From Aurifilum marmelostoma (lineage: Eukaryota; Ascomycota; Sordariomycetes; Diaporthales; Cryphonectriaceae): a stretch of 64,000 nucleotides of DNA. Position 1 is the stretch's first letter. Every line of letters starts with the position of its first letter. Below are positions 1-11,405 of this stretch, piece after piece. Both the position numbers and the translations under genes were made by a program. The DNA lies in assembly GCA_027559495.1 (NCBI GenBank), contig JAMXSV010000015.1, positions 372,001 to 436,000 on the forward strand, written 5' to 3'. The notes under the pieces were generated by a model that was given only the letters and a program-made list of their open reading frames with translations, was not told where the DNA came from and did not search any database.

Positions 1-1064
1 GAGGAAGCCGTCCGCTGCCCTCTGCGCCCTCGCTGCCACGATGGTGATGACGGCGTTGTGGTAGATCTGGGGCATAAGGGCGATCTGCCGCTGCTTGTCG
101 GCGTCGTCGTCCTGGACGATGCACAGGCTGTCGACCCACAGGAGGCGGTACCCGAGGCTGAGCGTGACCACGATGGCGTCCTGGATGGATGCTGGCAGGG
201 CGTCCCACTCTAGGTCTAGCTGCTCCGAGGTGATCCTGCTGCGTGTTGTCTTGTGGGGCTGGTCGCCGCCCCAGCAGTAGCTGAGGGCGAGGTAGGGCTC
301 AGGAGTTGTTGGGGACGGGAGGTGGATGGTTGCTTGGTATCCGGTGGTGGTCTTGGTGCACTTGGGGGTTTTGGGAACGCTGCGATCAGCTGGACAATTC
401 TTTCAGGCAGGACAACAGCGGCCCTCTCTCTCTCTGCTTACTTGTACTACCATTCTGGGCATGAACGATGGGCTTGGTTTGGGGCATTTCTCGTGGCTGG
501 CAAGGCAGCGTTCTGCCCAGCTCCGTGAGAGCGCAAGAGTCTGTTCCGATCCAGGAAATGGATTCAGGGGCCGGCAGGTGACAAACTTGTCAGAACCAGT
601 TCCTTGTGAAACACAGGATCAGCCACAGGTCGAGACTCGGCCGGTCTTCTGGTCGGGAGACTTGACTCACCAGCAGCGGCAAACAACGAAATGTAACCAG
701 ATCGTATACCCAAGAAGTATCCAGCGCTGTCGACAGACACTCCTGGGTACCACAGGCCGACATACATCTCGTCCAGGTCACCGCCGCCAATGAGAAGGAC
801 GTCGGCGCTGCGAGCCTGCAGCTCCTCCCACCGGTCTCGACGGGCATATGAGTTGGAGGCTGACCATGATCGGCAGAGCCACCTCGCCAGTGCACGAGAG
901 GGCCTCGCGGAGAGCAGGGCAGCCAGGTTGGGCTCGAAGAAGAAGGTGTTTCGGGGAGGATTTTGGTCGGTCGAGGAGTGGTGGGAAGTGTTTTCAAAGT
1001 CTATGACCATGCTCTGGCAGAAGTCACATTGGTGATTTGAGGATAAGGACGCCAGTGGGGCCAT
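1..1064 (-). CDS. HET-domain (heterokaryon incompatibility) protein, C-terminus beyond window
   Basis: HET proteins trigger vegetative incompatibility and regulated cell death when unlike fungal cells fuse. I read three exons: 1064-671, 602-442 and about 360-1, where the gene runs off the left edge. Exon 1 opens with ATG and carries a CxFC motif near residue 14 (CDFC), as HET proteins often do. Intron 1 (670-603) has a clean GTGAGT donor and joins in phase to a segment typical of the HET inter-region (NPFPGSEQTLALSRSWAERC). The third exon holds the HET core: ALSYCWGG, then LGYRLLWVDSLCIVQDD, then QIALMPQIYHNAVITIVAARA. The acceptor of intron 2 (about 441-361) is the least certain point. No stop occurs before the edge, so at least 305 codons are present. 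The partner or specificity region lies outside the window and cannot be judged. Confidence 0.88.
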
Positions 1065-2149
1065 CCTGTCTGGTTACTATACAAGTGTAGATTCATGTGA
1101 GGTGTTGTCAGCCGTAATATCAGGGGGACTGTTGTGTCTCCTGGACTTGGACGGACACAACGATGCACAAATGATATGCAAGCAGTGGGTGAAGTGATGT
1201 CTGTTTTACATCGGTATGCACCAGGTTTCCTATGAGGCTGTGATATAACGAGATGAGTCTGCTGCTGTACAAGAACAGTGCTGTTTGACGCGATGGAGAG
1301 ATGTCACTTGCAAGCATCCCTGCTGGTCACTGAACAACATGCACTGCTCAGTATAATAAATCAAAGTAATTCATATGATGAGAAGTAAGGCAGCACCTTT
1401 ATGTGATGCTGATATGGGATATGAAGCAGATGCTCGCTTATGCCTTCCCAAATGAGGCGCGAAGGAAGGGGGGGAAGAGGCGCAGCTGGCCTCAGCACAA
1501 CTGACACTTTTGAACACTTGGTACTGCCAGAGGCTGCTGCTTCTTCTTGGGGGTCCCACATTCACATCACTGTGCCTGGGACAACATTGACCCCGGAACT
1601 TTGACAATTAAACATCTAGTTGTATTCAAGCCTTTGCCTTGATTGCAACGCAGTCATTATAGATCCAATCACAATGTTCATTAGCAATTAGGCTGAGGAG
1701 GGGGGGGTCCTAAGCTCCAACACTCACAATGACAAGAGCAGAGACAAGGATAGCATACAAGTTTGCTTCATAGACCAATTATTCCTCTTCATTCCATTGC
1801 TCTGATCTCGGCCTCTGTCACGGGAGTAGCCTGTTCTAGTCACCAGGAATATTCCTATGCCGAACTGTTCAGACTGTGGACAGCAACCACTGTCCATCCA
1901 AGCCAGGCCAAATCATTCCAGTTCAAGCTCGGAATAGCAGTGACTCTTGCATACTCACAAGCCATTCAAAACGTAAACTCAGACCTATAGCCAAGAGCAA
2001 GAGCTGTTTGATCTCCCAAAAATAAATCAAGAAATAAAACCCAAGCAGCCCTAGAAAGTCCCTCCTAGGCAGGTTGACAGTCAGGACTGAAACCAACGCA
2101 AACTAATTTCCCTCTCCACCTCAACTTGACGACTACTACTGTGCCAGCC
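1065..2149. other. intergenic region upstream of the HET gene
   Basis: About 1.1 kb with only short, unrelated open frames. It must hold the HET promoter, which fires leftward. I see no tRNA, repeat family or conserved motif in it. Confidence 0.5.
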
Positions 2150-2347
2150 ATGTCTGCTGGAGACCTGGCCGCCGTCTTCCTGGGAGGCTTCGGCACCTGT
2201 CTGCTTTTGCTGGCGCTGTGCTGCTTCTATGAGGTGATTACCTTCAACGAGAGACCACAGCACTGTTATCTGTGTGGGGTGGACATTTGCAGTTATCTGT
2301 GGTGTGGCGGCCGGCCGAGACGGCGGGTGATGGAGGGGCAGGTATGA
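2150..2347 (+). CDS. possible small single-pass membrane protein, 65 aa
   Basis: An ATG at 2150 opens 65 codons ending TGA. Residues about 6-29 form one hydrophobic segment (AAVFLGGFGTCLLLLALCCFY), followed by a Cys-rich stretch (CYLCGVDICSYLWCGG) and a basic tail (RPRRR). This looks like a short type-I or tail-oriented membrane peptide with a Cys-rich cytosolic end. I recognise no family. Support is only composition and the lack of a competing gene. It could be a chance ORF. Confidence 0.3.
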   Translation: MSAGDLAAVFLGGFGTCLLLLALCCFYEVITFNERPQHCYLCGVDICSYLWCGGRPRRRVMEGQV

Positions 2348-2775
2348 TCAGTGTGTGGTAGTTCATAGTGCTGCCTAGGTGGGTAGGTTATATGGTCTTC
2401 TATCATAGGATTTCAAAACCATATCATGTGAACAAGACTAGTTGGACATGTTGAGCAGAAGAGCACCGTCCTCGCACAATATTCATCACACGGGGTGGGT
2501 TTGTCTTCACTATACAAGTCACGACACATATATATCTTCCAAGGTAATAACATCAGGGAAAGATCATTTCTTTTTTTAGATTCTCTCTACCTGCTTCTGA
2601 TGTGCTCCGCGCTAAGCTATCGAGGTCCCGCCATATCTCAGGAACGATTTCCCCTTCAAAGTCACTTGCGTCCGCATCATCGGCGCCGCTGCGATGGGCG
2701 TGGGCAAAAAAGATGTTCTCCTTTCACATATCAACCACTCATCGGCTTATGGGCGCAGCGACCGAGTGGGATCGC

Positions 2776-3398
2776 TTAGAAGTTGAACTGGGAGTCGTGG
2801 TCACTGCAGAAAGGGGAGAGCCACCTTGGTCAGCATGACTGATGTTGCAACAAGAAGGGCAGGACCAGTAGCAAAAAAGGGGAATATCTTGTGAGAACTT
2901 ACGGGTGCCACTCCTCCTTGTCGCCGTACTGCTGGTCGTACAGCTTCTCGGCGTGGTGCTTAGCCTCGTACTTGGCCTTCTCGCGGTCGACAAAGTCGGC
3001 ACCCTTGGTCTGCATGAGGCGCTCGGCCTCACCGGCAGCCAGGCCGGCGAGGATCTCCTTGGCAACACCGTGGGACACGGGCTTGCCCTCAGCACGCTGC
3101 TTGTTCTCGTAGGCGCGCATGGCGGCGAAGCCGGCGGCGGCACCCAGAGACTCGTTCAGGAGGGAAGCCTCGTGCTTGGGGGGCTCACCGCTCTCCCAGG
3201 CATCGCTCTGCTCCTTGGCACTGCCTGTTGCGGGTTGTTAGCACTACGTGTGACTTGTATCCGAGGTTGTTGCATGTTCTTCATATATATATGAAGTGAG
3301 GGATAAGGAGGAGGGAGGGTGGAGGGATGGATGAGATAGTCAACAAGGACTGGACCCGGGGGGGGGGAAACGAGCGTACCGAAGTCGAAGAAACCCAT
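2776..3398 (-). CDS. cipC: CipC-like antibiotic/stress-response protein (DUF3759 family)
   Basis: Small cytosolic fungal protein, first described as induced by concanamycin in Aspergillus; its molecular role is unknown. Three exons: 3398-3380, 3224-2903 and 2803-2776, giving 122 aa. Exon 1 codes only MGFFDF plus one base. Intron 1 has a GTACGC donor, a GCTAAC branch and CAACAG; intron 2 has GTAAGT, TGCTGAC and CTGCAG. Both join in phase. The protein shows the family signature: MGFFDFG at the start, a Gly/Ala-rich GAAAGFAAM segment, the EGKPVSHGVAKEILAGLAA helix, DREKAKYEAKHHAEKLYDQQYGD, and an acidic or polar end (DHDSQFNF). Length matches the family (about 110-130 aa). Intron 1 contains a run of ten G. 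The upstream side carries a TATA box and CCCCT elements, which fits an inducible gene. Confidence 0.93.
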
Positions 3399-3516
3399 CT
3401 TGAATGATAGTTTGGATGAAAGGTAGGTGAAGATATTTGGTAGTTGAGTTTGTTGTGAGGGTGGATGAAGAATCGAAAAGACAATTACTGAGACCAGAGG
3501 AAGGAGGGAAAGGAGC

Positions 3517-3525
3517 TATATATAA
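3517..3525 (-). promoter_or_regulatory. TATA box of the cipC promoter
   Basis: An alternating TATATATAA (reads TTATATATA on the coding strand) lies about 120 bases upstream of the cipC ATG. It is followed farther upstream (3554-3566) by two CCCCT cores, which match the fungal stress-response element in either orientation. No other gene starts nearby. Spacing suits a TATA-driven inducible promoter. Function is inferred only. Confidence 0.5.
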
Positions 3526-4157
3526 TCAGAAGTTGTCCTTGTTGGGGGACAGACGACCCCTCCTCCCCTTAACCCCCCGTGGCGCTGCTAAAGTACCTAC
3601 TAAGCTGCATACCCACCACCCACCCACCTCTGACATGTGCGGCACCCTGTGCGTGTGTGTGTGTGTGTGTCCCTCTTGAAGGGTGTGAGACGCTTGGGGT
3701 GGAGAGGTCCCTTGCTCGGTCCTGGTCGGTGTAAACAAGACGACAGCACTGCCCCCGCCTCAGGTTGGGACACTGGGATGGGCAATCATGCTCTAGCTTC
3801 ATGCTCATGATGAAAAGGCTCAGGGATGACGCCGCGGTGGCCCCCGGCCAGTCGAAAGACGTAATGGATGCTCCACCTTTGCTCGACCCCGAGCCGTGCC
3901 AGAACCTATAACGAGGCACCTTGAGGGTCGGGGGCGTGAACGGACCCCTGGGTCCACACTTTTGATCGTGGGAAGCTTGACCTACACACCCCCTCCCCCC
4001 CTCCCTAAGCTTAACAACACATCGTCATCCCGCGTTCCTGCGGGAGCGGTTTGCGATGGTATGATGGGACAGAGCTGAAATGCTAAAAAAGGGGGCCACT
4101 GGGGGGGGGGGCGGGGCGGTTACAGACTGTGCAAGCGTGCCTGACGCGGCCTTTGTT

Positions 4158-4192
<35 letters not shown>

Positions 4193-7184
4193 ATGTGTGA
4201 GTGGGATACAAGAAGAGCACGAAGCTCGCCTGGCTCGGCAGACGGTAACAGGACTTGGTTGCCCAGTGCCTGTTGTGTGTTCTCCTCCTGGGGTTGTGGA
4301 TGGATCTAGACCTGCAGCGTACGAGTTTCGAAGGGTCGTGGATTTCAGACCATGCCATCATAGGCCTCGCTCTGCGAACCCCTCCAGTGCCTGCCCGAGG
4401 CCCCCAAACTCTATACTATGGTGCTGCTTCTTGGGAAGACCGACAGTTGCCGCCGCCCTCGTATTTTGTGGAGGTTCAGGAAAGAGAAAGGGGGGCACCC
4501 AAACCTGTTTACATTCTCTCTTCTCTCCCCAGAGCCTGGCTGGCCACTGTGGCAACAAGAGAGGAAGACAAGAGACACATTCAGCAGACAGAGCGGGAGA
4601 GCTTGTTTCCTGGGCATTTTCCAAGGAAAGTGGTGACCTGAAGCTTGGTTTGGCCCGTGAGGGAGCCGAGCCACGCCATGGAGGGGTAGCTCTCCACCAG
4701 GGTGGGCCCCTGAACATGCTGGCTCTGGACCTCGCTGCATCAAGCAAGGTGGACTGTATAGAGTAGTCTAAATCCACTGGGGCTTATGATTGCAGCTGCA
4801 GCTGCAGCATGCACAGCTAGCTCGAATCGACTGGGTCGGTCTGGCAGCGCTGGCTGGCAGAAGCTCACAGAGCTTGCCTTGCTGGCACCTCCTGAGCCTA
4901 CCCATAGATATGCATGAAACATTGTGGCTGTCAGGATCAGATGAGGGAGACGGGGGACGGTCAAGAGAGGCCAGGTCTGCCACGACAACAGACCACAGAG
5001 GCTTACCCGAACGGCACACAGGATCCGTTGGCTATCGTCCTCTTCGCCATCTTGTGGACTGTCCGCATTAACCTGACAGAGTAGGAGCACCCGCGATAAT
5101 CCGGGGCAGGGACCAGGGAGCTTCTGCGGGTGTGTAGTGGGCAGCTGGCCATCGTTGGCCACGGATCCATATAGCACCGCAGGCGTAGGTAGTAGTAGGT
5201 GGCTTTGGTGCTCTACGCGCGATGCAGAGAAAACAAGGTATGTGAATCAAGGAGACACAGCCTCCAACGTGGACGAATGAGGCCTCACATCCATTGCCAC
5301 CTGGTCCCGCGTCCCGGGATCGTTGGCTCTCCGGCCTACTTGCCCAGTTTTCACCCGCATATGTATGCGACGAGCTTCGTCGTGGGGAACTCGTGTGGAG
5401 GGGGACCGAATGGCGGTGACAAGCTTCGACTGAGCCTTCTGCGACCTCGTTGGACAGCACCGAGATTCCAGGGGGCGTGATTGATGTCACAGCTAGACTC
5501 TGCACTTTTGGTTTCCTTGCGTGCCTGGCCCCTCAACCCGCATGATGATTAGGAGGCTGTTTCATGCGGGACGAGAACGCAACGTCGCGGGACCAATCCA
5601 GGTGCAACATGGCCATATGTCATCGTCATGCTGTTCGAAAAGTGAAGAGAGCTGAGGGGGGGCGGGCGGCGGAGGCAGCTTGTGCAGAGGTGGGCGTCCA
5701 ATCCGTAGCTCCAGATGGCCCTGTACCGGGTAGAGGACGCGGTCTCCAGTAGAATAGGTGGCATCCGTGTTACTATGCTACGTACCTAGTAGAGAGAGCT
5801 ACTACTAAATAGGCCCCACGCGGCCGCTGGACCCCTGAGGAAAATACCCCTCGAGCCAACGAACTTGCGTGCTGGTACCGGCAGTCAGGGGCTACCGAGC
5901 ACCGAGGTTGCAGCAGAGCTACGTGACTTGCAGGATCGCCCAATTGACTCGCCGCAGACGTCCGTCTGTGCACAGCCCAACAGAGCTCAGCCATACACAC
6001 TGCATAGTCTGTTGTACAGCTGGATGATGCTCCACAGGAGGTGGACGACGGCACAAGTGTGACGTCCCAATGTTTTGTGTTGATACTGCGAGATGAGTGA
6101 AGTCGGATCGATGCAGCTGCTGACAGCGTTTCTTGTCCCGCAGCTTGGCAGCAACTTGGCATGTCTTGGTTCCCGCCGCAGCCCGCTGCTTGAACACTTG
6201 GCCAAGCTAGACAAGCTTCTGGAACAAGAGTCCGCTGGGGAAACCAGAGACTGCTTCTGCCGTCGTGACGATCGTCGATCACGTAAAAAGCCCCCGCAAC
6301 CCAGACATCGATTGGCAGTGAGAGGGATCCGAGAGAGAGCCACACACACACACACATGCTGCTCTGGAACCGACGATTTCCCGTACCCTTCCTGAGAAGG
6401 ACCAAGTGGCCAGCAAGCTCCACGGATGGGTACAGACAAGAGAATACGTGTCTGTGGCTGACTTGGAGGCGCCGTTCCATGCCTAAAGTGGTGGCCGCAT
6501 CAATGGTCGCATTGCATGGCATGATTCAGGCCCGGAATCCTGCACACCTGCAGCTCAAAATAGGCCGATTGATCTGCAATCATGCTCAAAAAAAGGAACA
6601 ACGTCTTCCAAATGGAGCATGCTGTGACAGGCTATCAACCTGGGTGTGTCAAACAGCTCCAAGGATCAGAAGGATGTTGCATCTTGCATCTCAATTGAGA
6701 GCAGCAAAGATGGAGCAAAGCATCTCTGCATTAGTATGATGACGATGTTGTTGAAAACAGCTGCAATTGAGTTTGGTTTGTGGCTTCCGACAAGCGTCGG
6801 TGACTCCGTCTGTAGGAAGTGATGGTGTGCTGGTGTTTGGTGGAGCTCTGGGACAGCTTGTCTCTCTGGCAAAGCAAGAAATCCGAGAGAAGAAGAAAAC
6901 AAATTGAAGGTCCTTCCAAAAGTAAATGATTTGGAAGGCAATCAATCACAAGAAGAGAGGGAAGTCACAGTTGGCTGAGGCCCTTCCTCGCCTGGCAGGA
7001 GTGGCTACCCCGCAATAGCCTTGCATGGAAAGTGCTACTGTACCGTGCTGCTACCTTGCAGCCTTATCGCAGATTAGAAAATTTCCAGATAAGACCTGCT
7101 TCAGTATCATTGCAACACCAAAGCGACCACCACCATTTTCCTATTGACTGTAAAAATCACTGTGTTCTGACACGCATCTTCACC
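3526..7184. other. gene-poor intergenic region with microsatellites
   Basis: About 3.7 kb between the divergent cipC and trm61 genes. No open frame has recognisable homology or splice logic. It holds a (GT)n run at 3653-3670, a (TG)16 run at 4160-4191, a G-rich cluster at 4091-4119 (G5, G11, G4) and a short (CA)n at about 6343-6356. The last few hundred bases must serve as the trm61 promoter. No tRNA or 5S-like sequence seen. Confidence 0.5.
4160..4191. repeat. (TG)16 microsatellite
   Basis: Uninterrupted TG dinucleotide tract of about 32 bases in the intergenic region, preceded 50 bases earlier by a run of eleven G. Confidence 0.95.
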
Positions 7185-9098
7185 ATGGAAGCGATAATCC
7201 AAGAATCATCAACTACAACTCCAGCACTTACCAGTGAGGCAGACGACATGCTTCGAGAGGAGTCCCCCTTCCTCAAGCCGGGTTCTGTGACAAAGGCGAA
7301 TACGCTGGCAATCGTCCAGCTCGCCAAAGACGACCTCGTCCCCGTCTACCTACGCAAATCCCATGGCGAACACGACGGCTACAAGGAGGGCTATGTCCTC
7401 AACACGCGGTTCGGCTCGTTTCCCCACTCGACCTTGATAGGTATTCCGTGGGGCTCTCAAGTCCGCGCTTCCAACGTTGATACGGGCTCGCGAGGCCGCA
7501 GAAAGAACAATCAACAGCAGCAACAGGTCAAGAAGGAGGGCAATTCAGCATCACATCGCGATGACAATAACAATGACGATGTATACGATGAATCTTCAGG
7601 GCTCAAGCGCAAGAGAGACGCCAGTGACGAGGGTGAGAAGCGAACCAAGATCGAACCAGACGAGCCAGCTAAGTTAGCTGAGGCGGCCGAGGATATCACA
7701 GCAACTGAACAGATACAAGCAGCAACAGTAGCAGAAGAAGAAGAAGAGGAAGAAGTCACCCAGCAGGCGTCTGCGCAGAAACAAAAGAAGGGACACATGA
7801 CCGCCGCGAAGAGCGGCTTCATCCACATCCTCCCGCCCACGCCCGAGATATGGACAAGCAGTCTTCCACACCGCACACAGGTCGTCTACACCCCCGACTA
7901 CAGTTATGTGCTTCAGAGGATACGGGCGCGACCAGGCACCAGGCTCATCGAGGCGGGTTCCGGCTCTGGCAGCTTCACGCACGCCTCGGCGCGCGCCGTC
8001 TACGATGGCCACACCGGCTACCATGACGATCCCCAGCCCCCGGGCAAAGTCTTCAGCTTCGAGTTCCACGAGCAGCGATTCGAGAAGATGAAGAAGGAGT
8101 TGCAAGAACACGGGTTGAGCCGCCTGGTCGAGCTCAACCACCGCGATGTCTATAGCGAAGGCTTCCTGGTGAACGGCACGAGCCCAGAGGCGGACGCAGT
8201 GTTTCTCGACCTGCCGGCCCCGTGGCTTGCACTTCCTCACCTGTCAAGAAGAAGACCCAAGACGGGCAATGAGATGGAGGGCGTCGAAGGTCAACAACAG
8301 GAGGAATGGGTTTCACCACTCAACCCCAACAAGAGCGCCTACATCTGCACCTTCTCGCCCTGCATTGAGCAGGTCACGCGCACGGTGTCGGAGATGCGCA
8401 AGCTTGGGTGGGTCGATATTGAGATGGTCGAGATCTCGCACAAGCGCGTCCAGGTGTTCCGTGAGAAGATCGGGCTGAATATCGATTCTGAACGGGGCAT
8501 GCAGCAGGCGCCAAAGGATGTCTCCGAGGCATTGGAGAGGCTCAAGGAGATCGAGATCAAGGCTGCGGAGCACAATGCCAAGATGATGGCACAGCACAGC
8601 GACAAGAAAGGTGAGGAGGACGACGATGCCGATGACGACGACAATGTGAAGGGACACGCCAAAACTCGGGCTGGCGCGACACATGTGAACGGGTCGCGTG
8701 GGGCTCAGAAGGTCCAAGTTGTGGAGGAGGAAAACAAAGACTCAGCCGCCAATCCTTTTATGCAGGGACGTCTCGTCACCCGCGGCGAGGCCGAGATCAA
8801 GGCTCACACCTCCTACCTTGTGTTTGCAATCCTGCCGCGCGAGTGGACCGAGGAGGACGAGGCCGCCGCCGCAGCCAAGTGGCCCATCGGCAACGAGCAA
8901 AAGGTGATTGGTGCCGTGGACCGGGCCGCGCGCAAGCAGCAGAAGCGCGAGCAGATGCACGGCAACCGTCAAAAGAACCATAAGATCAAAGAGGACGGTA
9001 GGGCGAAGGGCAGGGCGAAGGCGGCAGGCAAAACTGAAGATGTCACGATGGCTCAGGCTGAGCAGCCCTCCAAGACAGACCAGGCAAGCCAACTCTAG
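7185..9098 (+). CDS. trm61: tRNA (adenine-58-N1) methyltransferase catalytic subunit Trm61/Gcd14
   Basis: Catalytic, SAM-binding half of the nuclear Trm6-Trm61 enzyme that makes m1A58 in tRNAs, including initiator tRNA. Single exon, 637 aa from ATG 7185. The frame is open upstream, but no better ATG lies there. N-terminal barrel domain (KPGS at about 31, YLRKSHGEHDGYKEGYVLNTRFG) is followed by a low-complexity insert (Q run, KRKR, EEEEEEE; about residues 105-200). Then the core resumes: FIHILPPTPEIWTSSLPHRTQ, SAM motif I EAGSGSGS (about 254-262) and motif IV DLPAPW (about 342). A second acidic linker (about 470-530) precedes the conserved TSYLVFAILP block, and the tail is Lys/Arg-rich. It is much longer than yeast Gcd14 (383 aa) because of the inserts and tail. 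The partner Trm6 is not in this window. It converges on the WW gene with 131 bases between the stops. Confidence 0.96.
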   Translation: MEAIIQESSTTTPALTSEADDMLREESPFLKPGSVTKANTLAIVQLAKDDLVPVYLRKSHGEHDGYKEGYVLNTRFGSFPHSTLIGIPWGSQVRASNVDTGSRGRRKNNQQQQQVKKEGNSASHRDDNNNDDVYDESSGLKRKRDASDEGEKRTKIEPDEPAKLAEAAEDITATEQIQAATVAEEEEEEEVTQQASAQKQKKGHMTAAKSGFIHILPPTPEIWTSSLPHRTQVVYTPDYSYVLQRIRARPGTRLIEAGSGSGSFTHASARAVYDGHTGYHDDPQPPGKVFSFEFHEQRFEKMKKELQEHGLSRLVELNHRDVYSEGFLVNGTSPEADAVFLDLPAPWLALPHLSRRRPKTGNEMEGVEGQQQEEWVSPLNPNKSAYICTFSPCIEQVTRTVSEMRKLGWVDIEMVEISHKRVQVFREKIGLNIDSERGMQQAPKDVSEALERLKEIEIKAAEHNAKMMAQHSDKKGEEDDDADDDDNVKGHAKTRAGATHVNGSRGAQKVQVVEEENKDSAANPFMQGRLVTRGEAEIKAHTSYLVFAILPREWTEEDEAAAAAKWPIGNEQKVIGAVDRAARKQQKREQMHGNRQKNHKIKEDGRAKGRAKAAGKTEDVTMAQAEQPSKTDQASQL

Positions 9099-9229
9099 AT
9101 GCATATATTCTGGACAACTGAATGATACCCATACAGCTCGTATCCGCTCTCCAACTCGTGGCGCCCGTTTCCTCGTTTCCCTCCAAGACTGTCTCGTTCT
9201 TCTCCAGCCAGAAACTCAAGCATTAGTCA

Positions 9230-11405
9230 CTACTCTGCATGCCCCCAGCTCCAGTCCGGCGCGACCTCCCTTGGCCCTTTCGGCGGTACATATGCATGCG
9301 CGGAAACGCCAGAATCTGTCTCGCCCAGCACTCGAAGGGGTCCCGCAACCTCTGCTCCCCGAGCCTCCCTATCCTTCCCCACGATCCGTTTCAATGCCTG
9401 GCGGCTAAATACGTCTTTCAGCTTCCTGGTGCGCGGGGATTGCAGATCAAGATCTGCAAAGGACGTGATTGCCTTGGGGGAGGGCTCGGGAGGGAGTCTC
9501 TCTGCGTCTGCGTCGATCATCGCTGGAGAAGATCCGGGCCCTGCGGATTGTAAAGGAGGCGAGAGTTCAGCCGGCAAGTGAAGCGCGTTGGACGGCTCCG
9601 AAGGCATCTTGGGTATGCCAGAGGGTCGCTGTGGAAACTCGGGGCTGACTGGAGGGTTCCGGCGCTCTGGTGATATCTGAACACTTTCCTTCTCTTCTGA
9701 CGGCACATGATGCCACGGCGGTGACGGGGGATGCGGCCCCGGTCCGAAGGACATCCTTGTTGTTTGGTGCGTGAAACCGAACGCTTGAGGGGGCGATAAC
9801 GGTGGGCTCGCAGCCGAGACGTGATTTCGTAGCGGTAAACGGAGTGGCCGCTCACAGTCGTCTGGAATAGGCATGACAGACGCCTCTCCTTCCGATGTCC
9901 TGATGACGAGAGACTGTGAATGCCCTCCCCGCCCAGAAGGGGTGTCTTGAGGGCTTGCAGGCTGAAAAGCTCTGTACTTCTCATGTCCGCCGACTCCTGG
10001 CAGAGACTGGGCTGGAGTGGGGCCTGGTGCTGCTGCTGGATATGTCGAGCCTCTGCTGGGAAGAGGCGGTTGACTGGACCGGCGAGGACCGGGTCTCAAT
10101 ACAGAAGGCACGTGGCTCATCTGTGCTGCTGCGATGAAAGACGACTGTCTAGAGCCGGAGCCTGAGCTGGAAGGAGCTGGAAAGGAACTTGTACGAGCGC
10201 TAGGCGTGTCTGTGGGATACTGCTGTCGTTGTGTATATGGCGAGAGAACAGGCTTCGTCTGAGGAGGTCTCTGCTCCAGTGGCAGTTTTGGTGGAGGCAA
10301 TGGAGCCTGGGCTTGTCGTGATGGGAGATCTGAGCGAGTGTACACCTTGAGATGTGGATCAGACATGCCTTGTGCAGATTGCCCGGGCAATTCTGGTGGG
10401 CGTGTGCCGAAAGGCCTGGTCTCGAGCTCAGTCTGGGCTGCTACAACACGATGCTCGTCAGAGCCCTGCCGAGGATCCTCGTGTGCTGGCAGGCTCTTCT
10501 CACCCCAAGGGGTCCTCTCAGCAGCTGGCAGCTCAACAGGATATTGATTCACCAGATTAGGCACCGGCACAGGCTCCAGCCACGTCGCCGCGGTATCGGG
10601 CAGCTCCACCGGCGGCGGGTTGGTCTCGTCCGCGCAGAGAGCTGTCGACTCGCTCACGAGCTCCGGGATCTGCCCGAGGGGCGACGGCACGACCTCTCTG
10701 CCGTCCAGCATCGGGACGTCCGGTATTGACCGTGGTTGTGGTACGTCGTGGGTCTGGGTACTGCCAGTCTTCTGGTCGAGCGGTCTAGTTGGCTCCGTCT
10801 CGGCCGGATGCTTTGGACGTCTCGGCCTCGAGCTCTGCGGTCTTTCACCGTCGGCGACGGACACGTCGCTCTTGCCGAACGCCATGGTTCCCGTCGAGAG
10901 CTCGCTGACAGACGCAGGCGGCGAGGTGACTATTCCAGGGCTTGTTGTTGTGGTTGTAGGAGGGGAGACGCTGGCCGACGCCGGCGTTTCTTGTGCGCCT
11001 GATGCTGTAACTGTGTGACCTCCATCCTCCTCCTGCTCCGGGCTGGCGACAACCCCCCAAGCACCGGGACCAAAGTATCCAAAATTCTGAAAGTCAATAG
11101 TTCCACCACAGTCATCCTCCTCCTCTTGGCCTCTTCTTCCCGTGCCGTTCCCCCCCCGAAGCAGCAGCCGTTTCTCTTGTGCCGTTCCTCCTCACCTGCC
11201 TCTCGCTCTCGAGCCTCTCCTCGGGCAACAGCTCCCCGGTAGGTATCACGACATGGTCCAGGGCGATGCCGCTGAAGCCTGCAAAGTCGGGCCACTCGTC
11301 GCCTTCCTTGGGAAAGGTGTATTGTGTGTGGTTGGTTGCTTCGTAGATCCAGAACCATCGCTTGCCGTCGTAGTCGGATACCCAGCCTGGAGGGAGGGTA
11401 GCCAT
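9230..11405 (-). CDS. WW-domain protein with long Pro/Ser-rich disordered region; frame broken once
   Basis: ATG 11405 begins MATLPPGW and an N-terminal WW domain (residues about 3-36: the first W in LPPGW, aromatic WFWIYEA, then YTFPKEGDEWP), a proline-motif binding fold. Conserved EERLESERQ follows. The remainder, to the stop at 9230, is low complexity and rich in Pro and Ser (SPP, PSPPWHHVP), with a C-terminal DLDLQSPRTRKLKDVFSRQALKRIVG block. The frame changes once near 11150-11157, a run of eight C on the plus strand. With seven, the protein reads straight through (SGGNGTGRRGQEEEDD, then FGYFGPGAWG) for about 724 aa, matching the arrangement of other fungal WW proteins. Taken literally the product stops after about 97 aa. 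No intron signals explain the break. Function unknown; WW domains bind PPxY-type ligands. Confidence 0.85.

Noticed and set aside
4091..4119. G-rich cluster as a second G-quadruplex worth reporting
   Set aside because: It lies in intergenic DNA far from any gene end and its longest run (G11) is likely to be length-inexact; composition alone is not enough.
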